The notes: a model not told the origin generated them from the letters alone. DNA of 64,000 nucleotides from Nitrospirillum iridis (GCF_014205765.1 NZ_JACIIZ010000014.1:62001-126000); one strand, 5' to 3'. Positions 17,700-27,024 are shown, counted from the first letter of the stretch. A program made the numbers and translations.

Positions 17700-18413
17700 T
17701 CAGGCGCCGGGGGTGACGATGGTCAGGGCGCTGTCATCACCTTTGGTCCGTTCCTCACCCGGGGCCTGACCCAGGATTTGGAAGCACAGCGTCTCGGCGA
17801 TGTTGGTGGCATGGTCACCGATGCGCTCAAGATTCTTGGCCGCGAACATCAGATGGGTGCAGGCGGTGATGCGCTGGGGCGATTCCATCATGTAGGTCAG
17901 CAACTCGCGGAACAACGCGGTGTAGGCCAGATCGACCTCGCTGTCGGCGTCGCGCACGGCCAGCGCGGCGGCGGCATCGCCATCGGCGTAGGCGGTCACC
18001 ACCCGGGTCAGCATGTCGTTCGCCGCGTCACCGATGCGGCGCAGCGACCGGGTCAGCTCCACCTCCGGCATCTGGTTCAAGGCCAGGGAGCGCTTGGCGA
18101 CGTTGGCGGCGAAGTCACCGATGCGCTCCAGGTTGTTGGAGATTTTCAGCGCCGCCACCACCTCGCGCAGGTCACGCCCCACCGGGGCCCGCAGCGCCAG
18201 CAGCTTCAGCGTCTGGTTCTCGATCCGTTGCTCCAAAGCGTCGACACGCGCGTCATCCGCCATCACCGAAGCCGCGAGGTCGCCGTCCCGGTCCAGCGTC
18301 GCCTTCAGCGCCCGGGTCAGCTGGGTGGAGGCCAGCCTGCCCATTTCCGTGATGGCACTGTGCAACTGCGCCAGTTCATCGTCATAGGACGCCACGATAT
18401 GACCGGTCGACAT
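17700..18413 (-). CDS. phoU: Phosphate-signalling regulator PhoU
   Basis: 237 aa, two tandem three-helix units typical of PhoU, each with the metal-binding core: NNLERIGDFAANVAK (about residue 92) and KNLERIGDHATNIAE (about residue 193). PhoU represses the PhoR-PhoB response and modulates the Pst phosphate transporter. No pst or phoBR gene lies next to it here. Start ATG at 18413. Confidence 0.93.
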   Translation of the reverse strand: MSTGHIVASYDDELAQLHSAITEMGRLASTQLTRALKATLDRDGDLAASVMADDARVDALEQRIENQTLKLLALRAPVGRDLREVVAALKISNNLERIGDFAANVAKRSLALNQMPEVELTRSLRRIGDAANDMLTRVVTAYADGDAAAALAVRDADSEVDLAYTALFRELLTYMMESPQRITACTHLMFAAKNLERIGDHATNIAETLCFQILGQAPGEERTKGDDSALTIVTPGA

Positions 18414-18543
18414 AAGCTCACGTTCCTTAACTGATGAAGGGCGGCGTCCAAGCCCAATTCTCGGCAGGGGGCCCGCCTACCCCAATAGCCCTAGCTTGGC
18501 CAATGCGCCGCCACCGTCAATGTTTTCTTAGCAAAGGAGTAGG

Positions 18544-19926
18544 ATGCTGAGTTGTAACCAGTCCAAAAGAAATACAAACTGCCTCACAAATTCTCGGAAT
18601 TCAGTTGAAAGGCCCGGCCTGGGCATGACACCGCACGAATTAATCGCCGTCCTGGAAAAGCACGACCGCTGGCTCAAGCGCAAGACCGGCGGGGCGCGGG
18701 CCATGCTGCCCCTGATGGACTTGCAGGGCGCCAGCTTCGTCGGCATGAACCTGCAATCGGCCAAGCTGTCCGGCGCCAACCTCACGGGCTGTGATTTCAC
18801 CGCCGCCAACCTCAGCATGGCCGACCTGTTCGCCGCCCGGCTGACCCGCGCCGTGCTGATCAACGCCAACCTCTACCGCGCCGACCTGCGCGGCGCCCAC
18901 ATGCGCGGCGCCCGGCTGAAGGGCGCCATCCTGCGTGAGGCCGACCTGCGCGGCGGCGCCCTGCTGGACCGCCGGGGCCCCGGCCAGGTCAGCGTGCAGC
19001 AATCCGACCTGCGCGGCGCCGACATGGACGACGCTCTGCTGTCCAGCGCCAATCTGGCCGGCGCGGACCTCAGCGAGACCAGCATGGTGGGGGCCGACTG
19101 CTCCGGCGCGCAACTGTCGGGCTGCAACATGTCCAAGTCGGTGCTGAAGTCCGCCAACTTCACCAACTGCGACATGCGCGGCGTGAACCTGTCGGGCAGC
19201 AATCTCACGGGTGCCGTGCTGCGCGACTGCCGCCTGGCCGGCGCCTCGCTCAGCGGCGCGATCCTGACCAACGCCGACCTGACGGGCGCCAACCTGGAAG
19301 GCGTCGACCTGACGGGCGTGGACACCACGGGCGCCAATCTGGCCCGCGGCTCGGAAAACTTCTCGCAGAAGATCCAGTCGGCGCTGGACCGCCACCGCGC
19401 CTGGATCCTCAGCAACGGCGCCAAGGGCGTGCGGGCCGAACTGGTGGGCGAGGATCTGAGCCATATCGACCTGAAGGGCGTGAACCTCAGCGGTGCCGAC
19501 CTGAAGAGCGCCAAGCTGGTGGGCGCCAAGCTGCGCGACGCCCTGTTCATCATGTCCGATCTGGCGGGCGCCGACCTGCGCGGCGCCGACCTCACCGGGG
19601 CCACCTTGGATGGTGTCAGCCTGCGCGGCGCCGACCTCACGGGCGCCAAGCTCGACGGGGCGGAAATCGGCTCCGTCGATATCAAGGGCCCGGATGGGCG
19701 CCCCATCGGCCGCATGTGGCCCGCCAACCTGGCCGACGCCCTGCTGATCAGGGCCAGCCTGCAACGGGCCAACCTGCGCAGCGCCAACCTGTCGGGCGCC
19801 GACCTGCGCGGCGCGGATTTGAGCGGCGGCAACCTGATCGACGCCAACCTGCGCGGCGCCGTGTTGGAGGGTGCCATCCTGGACGGCGCGACGATGCCCG
19901 CCCAAATCGACGACGACGACGAGTGA
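18544..19926 (+). CDS. Large pentapeptide-repeat protein
   Basis: 460 aa of A(D/N)LXX repeats, which form a right-handed quadrilateral beta-helix. Block 1 covers about residues 58-268 and block 2 about 303-455, with a short break near 378-395 (GPDGRPIGRMWP). Each block is preceded by a similar module: KHDRWLKRKTGGARAMLPLMDL (about 39-59) and RHRAWILSNG...AELVGEDL (about 283-304). Start chosen at 18544 because AAGGAG lies 4 nt upstream; 18625 (MTPHELIAVL) is an alternative. No signal peptide, so cytoplasmic. The function is unknown; some relatives mimic DNA or bind gyrase, but nothing here shows that. Confidence 0.85.
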   Translation: MLSCNQSKRNTNCLTNSRNSVERPGLGMTPHELIAVLEKHDRWLKRKTGGARAMLPLMDLQGASFVGMNLQSAKLSGANLTGCDFTAANLSMADLFAARLTRAVLINANLYRADLRGAHMRGARLKGAILREADLRGGALLDRRGPGQVSVQQSDLRGADMDDALLSSANLAGADLSETSMVGADCSGAQLSGCNMSKSVLKSANFTNCDMRGVNLSGSNLTGAVLRDCRLAGASLSGAILTNADLTGANLEGVDLTGVDTTGANLARGSENFSQKIQSALDRHRAWILSNGAKGVRAELVGEDLSHIDLKGVNLSGADLKSAKLVGAKLRDALFIMSDLAGADLRGADLTGATLDGVSLRGADLTGAKLDGAEIGSVDIKGPDGRPIGRMWPANLADALLIRASLQRANLRSANLSGADLRGADLSGGNLIDANLRGAVLEGAILDGATMPAQIDDDDE

Positions 19927-19977
19927 TAGGCCCAACGCCCTTCCCAGAACATCGCCCCGCCGCTAACCATTAGCGCG

Positions 19978-20001
19978 GCCGGTGGCATGTGGCCGGCTTT
20001 T
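19978..20001 (+). terminator. Terminator-like hairpin after the pentapeptide gene
   Basis: GCCGG/CCGGC stem with a 10-nt loop followed by TTTT, 52 nt after the stop. Short stem, so moderate confidence. Confidence 0.4.
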
Positions 20002-20033
20002 GTCGCAGCGGGGGCAGGGTGATCGCGAACAGG

Positions 20034-20918
20034 ATGGGGCGGCTGGCGGCGGCCATGACCCTGGTGCTGGCCATGGCTCCGGCGGCGGCGGCGGCGTCGC
20101 TGGCGCGGGCGGGGGAACCGCCCCGTCGCGTCGTCTCCCTCAATCTCTGCACCGACCAGCTGGCGGCCCTGCTGCTGCCGCCGGGACGCATCGCCGCCTT
20201 GTCGCGCCTGGCCCGGGACCCGGAACTGTCCTATGTCGCGACCCGCATCGAGGGCATAGCCGTCACCGAGGGCGGGGCGGAGGAACTGTTGGCGCTGAAG
20301 CCGGATCTGGTGCTGGCCGGCACCTACACCGCCCAACCCGCCGTGCGCATGGCCAAGGCCCATCATATCCCAGTCGTACAGGTGGGCCTGATCGCGGATT
20401 TCGACGGAATCCGGGCCCAGGTGCGCACGGTGGCCGCCGCCTTGGGCGAATCGGCCAAGGGGGAGGACCTGCTGGCCGACATGGACCGGCGGCTGGCGGC
20501 GGCGGCCCCTGGCGACGGCCGGCGGCCCACCGCCCTGTCCCTGGCGCCGGGCGCCTTCACCTCCGGCGCCGGCACGCTGACCGCCGCCGTGATGCGGGCG
20601 GCGGGCCTGGCCAACTATCCCGAGGCCAAGGGCATGACCGGCTATGGCTACCTGACGGTGGAGGGCATCGTGGCCGATCCGCCCGACCTGCTGATCACCG
20701 GCGCCCCTTCGCCGGGAAGGGGCGTGAAGGACCGCCCCTCGCTCGCCGGCGCCTTGATCAGCCATCCCGCCCTGGCGCGGGCGATACCGCCCGACCGCCG
20801 CCCGGCCCTGGACGAGAACCTGCTGGGCTGCGGCGGTCCCTACACGGCCGCCGCGGTGGAGGCCCTGGCCCACGCCCGGGCCGACTGGCTGGCCCGCCAG
20901 GATGGGGGCCGGTCGTGA
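20034..20918 (+). CDS. ABC transporter substrate-binding protein, cobalamin/iron-chelate (BtuF/FhuD) type
   Basis: 294 aa from the ATG at 20034 (GTG at 20019 also possible). A Sec signal peptide (AAAMTLVLAMAPAAAAASLA) is followed by the class III binding-protein fold: RVVSLNLCTDQLAALLLPP at the N-lobe and EELLALKPDLVLAGTY. CTDQ-type motifs are common in BtuF-like proteins, but the ligand cannot be fixed from sequence. Its stop overlaps the permease start (GTGA). No TonB receptor or cobalamin riboswitch is seen nearby. Confidence 0.85.
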   Translation: MGRLAAAMTLVLAMAPAAAAASLARAGEPPRRVVSLNLCTDQLAALLLPPGRIAALSRLARDPELSYVATRIEGIAVTEGGAEELLALKPDLVLAGTYTAQPAVRMAKAHHIPVVQVGLIADFDGIRAQVRTVAAALGESAKGEDLLADMDRRLAAAAPGDGRRPTALSLAPGAFTSGAGTLTAAVMRAAGLANYPEAKGMTGYGYLTVEGIVADPPDLLITGAPSPGRGVKDRPSLAGALISHPALARAIPPDRRPALDENLLGCGGPYTAAAVEALAHARADWLARQDGGRS

Positions 20919-21928
20919 CCGTCCTGACGCGGCGCCATCCCCTGGCCCTGTTGCTGCCCCTGATGGCGGCCCTCTTCGTCGCCTCCCTCTCGCTGGGGGC
21001 CAGCGGCGTGTCGCTGGCGGGCGTGCTGGCCGACTGGCGGGCCAATGGGGGGACTGGCGGCGGGGGCGGCACGGCCTGGGTGATCTTCACCGAGATCCGC
21101 CTGCCCCGCGCCCTGCTGGGCCTGCTGGTGGGCGGGGCGCTGGGCATGGCGGGGGCGGCCTTGCAGGGCATGCTGCGCAACCCGCTGGCGGAACCCGCCG
21201 TGATCGGCGTGTCGCCCTGCGCGGCCCTGGGCGCGGTGATCGCCTTCTACAGCGGGTTCGCCAACCGTTTCGCCCTGGCGCTGCCCCTGGGCGGCATCGC
21301 CGGCGCCCTGGTCGCGGTGGCCCTGCTGTTCGCGCTGGCCGGCCGCTCCGTCGGTGTCCTGACCCTGATCCTGGCCGGCATCGCGCTCAGCAGCTTCGCC
21401 GGTGCCGCCACCTCGCTGGCCCTGTCCCTGTCGCCCAATCCCTACGCCCTGGCGGAGATCGTGTTCTGGATGATGGGGTCGCTGGCCGACCGCACGATGG
21501 ACCAGGTCTATCTGGCCGCCCCCTTCGTCACTGCGGGCGCCGCCCTGCTGCTGAGCGTGGGCCCGGCCCTGGACGCCCTGTCCCTGGGCGAGGACACGGC
21601 CCAATCATTGGGCTTTCCGGTGGGTCGGGTGGGCGCCCGGGTGGTGCTGGGCACGGCCCTGGCGGTGGGGGCGGCGGTGGCCGTCACCGGCGCCATCGGC
21701 TTTGTCGGCCTGGTGGTGCCCCACCTGCTGCGCCCCCTGGTCGGCCATCAGCCGCGCCGCCTGCTGCTGCCCTCCTTCGCCGGCGGCGCCTGCCTGGTGC
21801 TGGCGGCCGACACCGCCTTGCGCCTGGGCGGACCACGGCCCGAGCTGAAGCTGGGCGTGGTCACCGCCCTGCTGGGCGCGCCCTTCTTCCTCGGCCTGGT
21901 GCTGTCCACCCGACGGAATCTCGCATGA
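20915..21928 (+). CDS. FecCD-family ABC transporter permease
   Basis: 337 aa, about nine or ten membrane helices. The FecCD signature runs from LPRALLGLLVGGALGMAGAA to NPLAEPAVIGVSPCAALGA, and the cytoplasmic coupling region is GLVVPHLLRPLVGHQPRRLL. GTG start at 20915 overlaps the binding-protein stop by 3 nt, and its own stop overlaps the ATPase ATG (ATGA). The sequence also reads open upstream in this frame, but that part overlaps the binding-protein gene and is not protein-like. Confidence 0.9.
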   Translation: MTVLTRRHPLALLLPLMAALFVASLSLGASGVSLAGVLADWRANGGTGGGGGTAWVIFTEIRLPRALLGLLVGGALGMAGAALQGMLRNPLAEPAVIGVSPCAALGAVIAFYSGFANRFALALPLGGIAGALVAVALLFALAGRSVGVLTLILAGIALSSFAGAATSLALSLSPNPYALAEIVFWMMGSLADRTMDQVYLAAPFVTAGAALLLSVGPALDALSLGEDTAQSLGFPVGRVGARVVLGTALAVGAAVAVTGAIGFVGLVVPHLLRPLVGHQPRRLLLPSFAGGACLVLAADTALRLGGPRPELKLGVVTALLGAPFFLGLVLSTRRNLA

Positions 21929-22713
21929 CCCTGCTGGAAGCCCATGACATCCGCCTGGTCCTGGACGGCCGCCCGGTGCTGGACGGCGTGTCGCTGAGCT
22001 TGCGCGCCGGCGAGGTGTGCGGGCTGATCGGCCCCAACGGCGCCGGCAAATCCAGCCTGATGCGCATCCTGGCCGGCCTGCGGCGGCCGGATGGCGGCAC
22101 GGTCACCCTGGACGGGCGGCCCCTGCCCACCCCGCCCGACGGCGCCACCGCCCGCCGCCTGGCCTACTTGGCCCAGGACCGTGACATCCACTGGCCCCTG
22201 ACGGTGGCGGCCGTGGTGGCGCTGGGTCGCCTGCCCCACCGGGGCCCCTTCCGCGACAATGGCGCCCGCGACAGCGCCGCGGTGGAACGGGCGCTGACCG
22301 CCGCCGACTGCGCGCACCTGCGCGACCGGGTCGCCACCACCCTGTCGGGTGGCGAGCGGGCGCGGGTGCTGCTGGCCCGCGTGCTGGCCGGGGAGCCGGA
22401 CATCCTGCTGGCGGACGAGCCGGCGGCCAGCCTGGACCCCCTGCATCAGGTTCAGGTCATGGCCCTGCTGCGCCGCCTGGCCCATGACGGGAGAAAGGGC
22501 GGGAGTGACGGACGCGCGGTGCTGACCGTCCTGCACGACCTGAACGCGGCGGCGGCCTGGTGCGACCGCGTGGTCATGCTGCATGCCGGCCGGGTGGTGG
22601 CGGACGGCCCACCGCACGCCGTGCTGGAACCCGATCTGCTGCGCACCATCTATGGCGTGGGCATCGCCCGGGGCATGGTGGACGGCCAGCCGGTTTTCGT
22701 GCCCAAACGATAG
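21925..22713 (+). CDS. ABC transporter ATP-binding protein (BtuD/FecE type)
   Basis: 262 aa cytoplasmic ATPase. Walker A GPNGAGKSS (about residues 35-43), Q-loop region YLAQD, signature LSGGERARVLLARVL, Walker B ILLADEPAASLD and the switch His in VLHDLN are intact. It completes the three-gene importer for a chelated metal or corrinoid. Confidence 0.93.
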   Translation: MTLLEAHDIRLVLDGRPVLDGVSLSLRAGEVCGLIGPNGAGKSSLMRILAGLRRPDGGTVTLDGRPLPTPPDGATARRLAYLAQDRDIHWPLTVAAVVALGRLPHRGPFRDNGARDSAAVERALTAADCAHLRDRVATTLSGGERARVLLARVLAGEPDILLADEPAASLDPLHQVQVMALLRRLAHDGRKGGSDGRAVLTVLHDLNAAAAWCDRVVMLHAGRVVADGPPHAVLEPDLLRTIYGVGIARGMVDGQPVFVPKR

Positions 22714-22736
22714 CGACTGTCACGAAGGTCGCTATC
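22709..22736 (+). other. Perfect inverted repeat between importer and aguB
   Basis: GATAGCGAC (22709-22717), 10-nt loop, GTCGCTATC (22728-22736); it includes the ATPase stop codon. No T-run follows. Either a 3'-end stabilising hairpin or an operator for aguB. Confidence 0.4.
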
Positions 22737-22774
22737 ATGGGCGGCTTTGGCGTTTTCATGGAGGAGGGCGAGCG

Positions 22775-23653
<879 letters not shown>

Positions 23654-23696
23654 CCGCCAATTCTTTGAGCAAATGACGCATTAACCAACAAATAGA

Positions 23697-23746
23697 CATG
23701 ACAATTTTGTCATGCATTGGCCTTGGCGGCTGCTTTCACCGATAAA
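23697..23746 (+). promoter_or_regulatory. Palindromic operator and promoter upstream of the XRE gene
   Basis: Perfect palindrome CATGACAA-TT-TTGTCATG (23697-23714) ends 2 nt before a candidate -35 TTGGCC (23717-23722); after an 18-bp spacer comes -10 GATAAA (23741-23746). The XRE gene starts 67 nt further on. Autoregulation is an inference. Confidence 0.45.
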
Positions 23747-23812
23747 TCCTTTTGCCTGGGGCGATTCTGCGATAAAGGAGGGGCGGCAGTTGTTAAATCG
23801 AGGTCAATACAA

Positions 23813-24277
23813 ATGGGTGCTCAAAAGAGCTCTGTGACCGGTGCCCTTGCGTCCGCGTACTCGCTTTCGAAGCGCGGCGAAGGTCCCAATCCTATCGATA
23901 TCCACGTCGGCAATCGCTTGCGCTTGCGCCGTACTTTGCTGGGCCTGAGCCAGGAGATCCTGGGCGAGGCCGTGGGCATCACCTTTCAGCAGCTTCAGAA
24001 GTATGAAAGGGGCATGAACCGCATCAGCGCCAGCCGGCTGTTCAACCTTTCCCAGGTGCTGGGCGTGCCCGTCGGGTTCTTCTTCGAAGACCTGCCGGCG
24101 ACCGAGCAGGCCACGCGCATCGCGCTGGGCAGCGAGGAAGGCGAGACCATGGCCCGCCGGGAAACGCTGGAACTGGTGCGCGCCTACTACCGCGTGCCGG
24201 ACGGCGCCGTGCGCCGCCGCGCCTTCGACCTGCTGAAGGCTCTGGGTGGCGACGTTCGGGAAGCCGAGGACGCCTGA
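23813..24277 (+). CDS. XRE-family transcriptional regulator
   Basis: 154 aa from the ATG at 23813 (MGAQKSSVTGALASAY). The helix-turn-helix is VGNRLRLRRTLLGLSQEILGEAVGITFQQLQKYERGMNRISASRLFNLSQVLGVPVGFFFED (about residues 32-93), of the Cro/cI type with the FQQLQKYERG recognition segment common in alphaproteobacterial regulators such as PraR-like proteins. The C-terminal helical tail has no ligand domain. The targets are unknown; a palindrome sits in its own upstream region. Confidence 0.88.
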   Translation: MGAQKSSVTGALASAYSLSKRGEGPNPIDIHVGNRLRLRRTLLGLSQEILGEAVGITFQQLQKYERGMNRISASRLFNLSQVLGVPVGFFFEDLPATEQATRIALGSEEGETMARRETLELVRAYYRVPDGAVRRRAFDLLKALGGDVREAEDA

Positions 24278-24302
24278 TCCCCGGATCGCATTGAAGGGCC
24301 TG

Positions 24303-24327
24303 CCGCCGGATGTTCATCATCCGGCGG
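24303..24327 (+). terminator. Hairpin after the XRE gene
   Basis: Perfect 10-bp stem CCGCCGGATG/CATCCGGCGG with a 5-nt loop, 25 nt after the stop. The downstream TTGCCTT is only weakly T-rich. Confidence 0.5.
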
Positions 24328-24362
24328 TTGCCTTATGCCCCGGCTGAAGTGTTAATACCCGC

Positions 24363-25520
24363 ATGCCGCACACCACCGAAGACATCCTGTTGGACCATGG
24401 CTTTCCCGGTACCCGCCGGGGGGTGACGGTTCATCGCTTCGGTCCGGTCGACACGGCGGGCGCCCGCCCCAAGGCCTACATCCAGGCGGCGTTGCACGCC
24501 GACGAGATCCCTGGATTGCTGGTGGCCCAGCACCTGTTGGCCCGCCTCAGGGCCGCCGACGCCGAGGGCCGAATCCGGGGCGACATCGTCCTGGTGCCCT
24601 ACGCCAACCCCATCGGCCTGTCGCAGGCCGTGCTGGGGACGGCCATCGGCCGCTTCGCGCTGAGCAGCGGCGTCAATTTCAACCGCGACTTCCCCGACCT
24701 GGCCGCCCCCGTGGCCGATCGCGTGCTGGGCCGCTTGGGCCCCGACCCGACCGCCAACGTGGCCTTGGTGCGCGCCGCCGCCTTGGCCGCCATCGCGGCA
24801 TGGGAAACGGCGACCGAAGCCGACAGCCTGCGGAAAATCCTGCTGGGCCTGGCCATCGACGCCGACCTGGTGCTGGATCTGCATTGCGACAGCGAGGCGC
24901 TGCTCCATGCCTATACCGGCACCGAATCCTGGCCCGACGCCGCCGACGTGATGACGGAGTTGGGGTGCCGCGCCGTGTTCCTGGCGCTGGAATCCGGTGG
25001 CAATCCCTTCGACGAGGCCTGTTCCAGCCTGTGGTGGCGTCTGCGCAACCGCCTGACGGCCGGCCTGTCGGGGGCAGCCCCGCCCCTGCCCGCCGCCTGC
25101 CTGGCCACCACCATCGAGCTGCGGGGCCGCCGCGACGTTGATGATGCCCAGGCGACCGCCGACGCCGAGGCGCTGATGCGCGTCCTGACCCGTCGCGGCC
25201 TGCTGGCCGGAGAGGTGGGTCCGCTGGGCGCCCCCGCCGGCCAGGCGACGCCCTTGGCCGGGGTCGACCGCGTGCGGGCCCCCGTGGCCGGCGTTGTCCT
25301 CTACGCCGTCGCCCTGGGCGACACGGTGGCCGTGGGCCAGACGGTGGCGGAGATCGTGGATCCCGTCACCGGCGTCCGCCATCCGGCCCGCGCCCGCACC
25401 CCCGGCATCGTCTGGGCTCGGGCGGAGCAGCGCTACACCGCCGCCGGCGCCATCATCACCAGCATCGCCGGTGAAAAGCCCCTGGCCGAGGAAGGCAGCG
25501 GGCTGCTGACGGCGCGGTAG
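24363..25520 (+). CDS. Succinylglutamate desuccinylase/aspartoacylase family protein
   Basis: 385 aa, M14-like zinc carboxypeptidase fold. Zinc ligands are predicted at H45 and E48 (QAALHADEIPG) and the His of LVLDLHCDSEALLH (about residue 174); the substrate-binding NFNRDFP segment lies near residue 103. The C-terminal 100 residues form a beta-rich domain (RVRAPVAGVVLYAVALGDTV) resembling the biotinyl-lipoyl-like tail of this family. The substrate is an N-acylated amino acid or amide, not defined. No ast operon genes are nearby. Confidence 0.82.
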   Translation: MPHTTEDILLDHGFPGTRRGVTVHRFGPVDTAGARPKAYIQAALHADEIPGLLVAQHLLARLRAADAEGRIRGDIVLVPYANPIGLSQAVLGTAIGRFALSSGVNFNRDFPDLAAPVADRVLGRLGPDPTANVALVRAAALAAIAAWETATEADSLRKILLGLAIDADLVLDLHCDSEALLHAYTGTESWPDAADVMTELGCRAVFLALESGGNPFDEACSSLWWRLRNRLTAGLSGAAPPLPAACLATTIELRGRRDVDDAQATADAEALMRVLTRRGLLAGEVGPLGAPAGQATPLAGVDRVRAPVAGVVLYAVALGDTVAVGQTVAEIVDPVTGVRHPARARTPGIVWARAEQRYTAAGAIITSIAGEKPLAEEGSGLLTAR

Positions 25521-25691
25521 GTGTTTAGGGGGCCCTCAGGTGCCGGGCGCCGACATCCCCCCGTCATATTGGCCCCCCGCCCCGTCATGCGGGCGGCCCT
25601 TGCCCCGGACCTCGCTTACAGTGGACAGTGCGCCTGACAGGTCCGCCGCCCCGCGGGGGGACGGCGCCTGGAGCGCGGGGATTGCGATATC

Positions 25692-26855
25692 ATGGTGCGG
25701 GAAATTCGGGCGGCCTTGACGGCCGTCATGCTGGCTGGGCTGCTGACGGTCCTGCCGGGCGCGGCCGGGGCCACCGGCTGGCACACGGGGCGCAACGTCA
25801 CGGTCAACCAGCCGGCGGATGACACGGTTATCGCCCTGGGCCGCACCATCCAGTTGGACAGCACCGTGGCGGGCAGCGCCATCCTGGTGGGCTCCTCCGC
25901 CACGGTCAGCGGCACGGTGGCCGACAGCCTGATCGTGCTGTCGGGCAGCACCACCCTGTCGGGCCAGGTCGGTGGCGACGTCGTGCTGGTGGCGGGCAGC
26001 ATCGACATGCAGAAAAGCTCGGTCGTGTCCGGCGACGCCACGCTGCTGGGTGGCGAAGTGACCATGAGCGGCATGGTGGCCGGCGACGTGGCGGTCAAGG
26101 GCGGGGAACTGAACCTGGCCGGCACGGTCATGGGCGACGTGGACGCCACCTCCGGCAAGCTGACCCTGCTGCCCGGCGCCCACATCATGGGCGACGTGAC
26201 CTTCAGCGGCAACCGCGCCCTGGAACTGCCGGCAGGCGCCCGCATCGAGGGCAAGGTGGAATACAAGGGCGACGGCATGGCCCACCACCGCCACCGTGAC
26301 GCGGACGCGGACGAAAGCGGCGACAACACCGACACCCGCAGCCACCGCCACAACGGCTGGCACATCTGGATGCCGTGGTTCGGCGGCATCGGCATGATCA
26401 GCTTCGCCGTCGGCATGCTGCTGGTGGGCGCCGTGCTCTACATCCTGTTCCCCGGTGCCGTGACCAACGTGGCGACCGGGATCGCCAGCGATCCCGGGCC
26501 GGCGGCGGTGAAGGGCCTGGTGGTGCTGATCCTGGTGCCCCTGCTGTGCCTGATCTGCCTCATCACCATCATCGGCATCCCGGTCGCCCTGGTCCTGGGC
26601 TTCGCCTACGTGCTGATGCTGATGGTGGCCATGCCGCTGGCCGGGTTCGCGGTGGCCGACATGGTGACCCAGCGTCGCGGGCCGCCGGTCAGCCCGGGCG
26701 ACCGCATCCGCCGCTATGCCCTGGTGGTGCTGATCCTGGCCGTGCTGCAGCTGATCCCCCTCATCGGCGGCCTGGTCAAGTTCGCCCTGGTGCTGATGGG
26801 TGTCGGCGGCCTGGTCAGCCATCTGCGCCGCCGGGGGCCGGTGCCGGCCTACTGA
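25692..26855 (+). CDS. Bactofilin-like repeat protein with C-terminal membrane helices
   Basis: 387 aa. Signal peptide (ALTAVMLAGLLTVLPGAAGA), then about 150 residues of short Gly-rich beta repeats of the polymer-forming/bactofilin type (VSGTVADSLIVLSGSTTLSG, GQVGGDVVLVAGS). A His/Asp-rich linker (HHRHRDADADESGDNTD) follows, then about four membrane helices (residues 238-370). The beta domain would be exported and anchored by the C-terminal helices. The function is unknown; a role in envelope integrity is only an inference from domain type. Confidence 0.72.
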   Translation: MVREIRAALTAVMLAGLLTVLPGAAGATGWHTGRNVTVNQPADDTVIALGRTIQLDSTVAGSAILVGSSATVSGTVADSLIVLSGSTTLSGQVGGDVVLVAGSIDMQKSSVVSGDATLLGGEVTMSGMVAGDVAVKGGELNLAGTVMGDVDATSGKLTLLPGAHIMGDVTFSGNRALELPAGARIEGKVEYKGDGMAHHRHRDADADESGDNTDTRSHRHNGWHIWMPWFGGIGMISFAVGMLLVGAVLYILFPGAVTNVATGIASDPGPAAVKGLVVLILVPLLCLICLITIIGIPVALVLGFAYVLMLMVAMPLAGFAVADMVTQRRGPPVSPGDRIRRYALVVLILAVLQLIPLIGGLVKFALVLMGVGGLVSHLRRRGPVPAY

Positions 26856-26945
26856 CGGCGGTATAGACCCACCCGTATGAGCGAGTGCCCATGCGGCTGT
26901 AACCCGCGGCTGCTTCCGACGATTTCCATGCAAGTCGGAAACACG

Positions 26946-27024
26946 CTATAGCCGGCTATAGCTGAGTCTGTCCGCGAGCAGCGTCACGCCCAGAGGCGAT
27001 TCCGCCTTTGGGCGATCTGCTCTA
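26946..27024 (-). repeat. Dispersed structured repeat, copy A (short)
   Basis: Minus-strand copy of the element also found at 39191 and 46812. It has the first hairpin (CGCCCAAAGGCG-gaat-CGCCTCTGGGCG, one mismatch) flanked by GAGCAG/CTGCTC, the connecting CGGACAGACTCAG, and a collapsed second part CTATAGCCGGCTATAG. It begins 62 nt after the stop of the leftward Rrf2 gene, in the same orientation. Confidence 0.85.

Noticed and set aside
19927-20033. Cobalamin riboswitch before the BtuF-like gene
   Set aside because: The spacer is only 107 nt and no B12-box-like sequence is visible.
18640-20873. Long minus-strand frames opposite the pentapeptide and binding-protein genes
   Set aside because: Repetitive Gln/Ala/Gly or Arg/Ser/Pro composition follows from the repeat codons on the other strand; no ribosome binding sites.
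19982-20914. Apparent N-terminal extension of the permease frame
   Set aside because: It overlaps the binding-protein gene out of frame and is low-complexity Gly/Arg/Pro; the GTG at 20915 is the sensible start.
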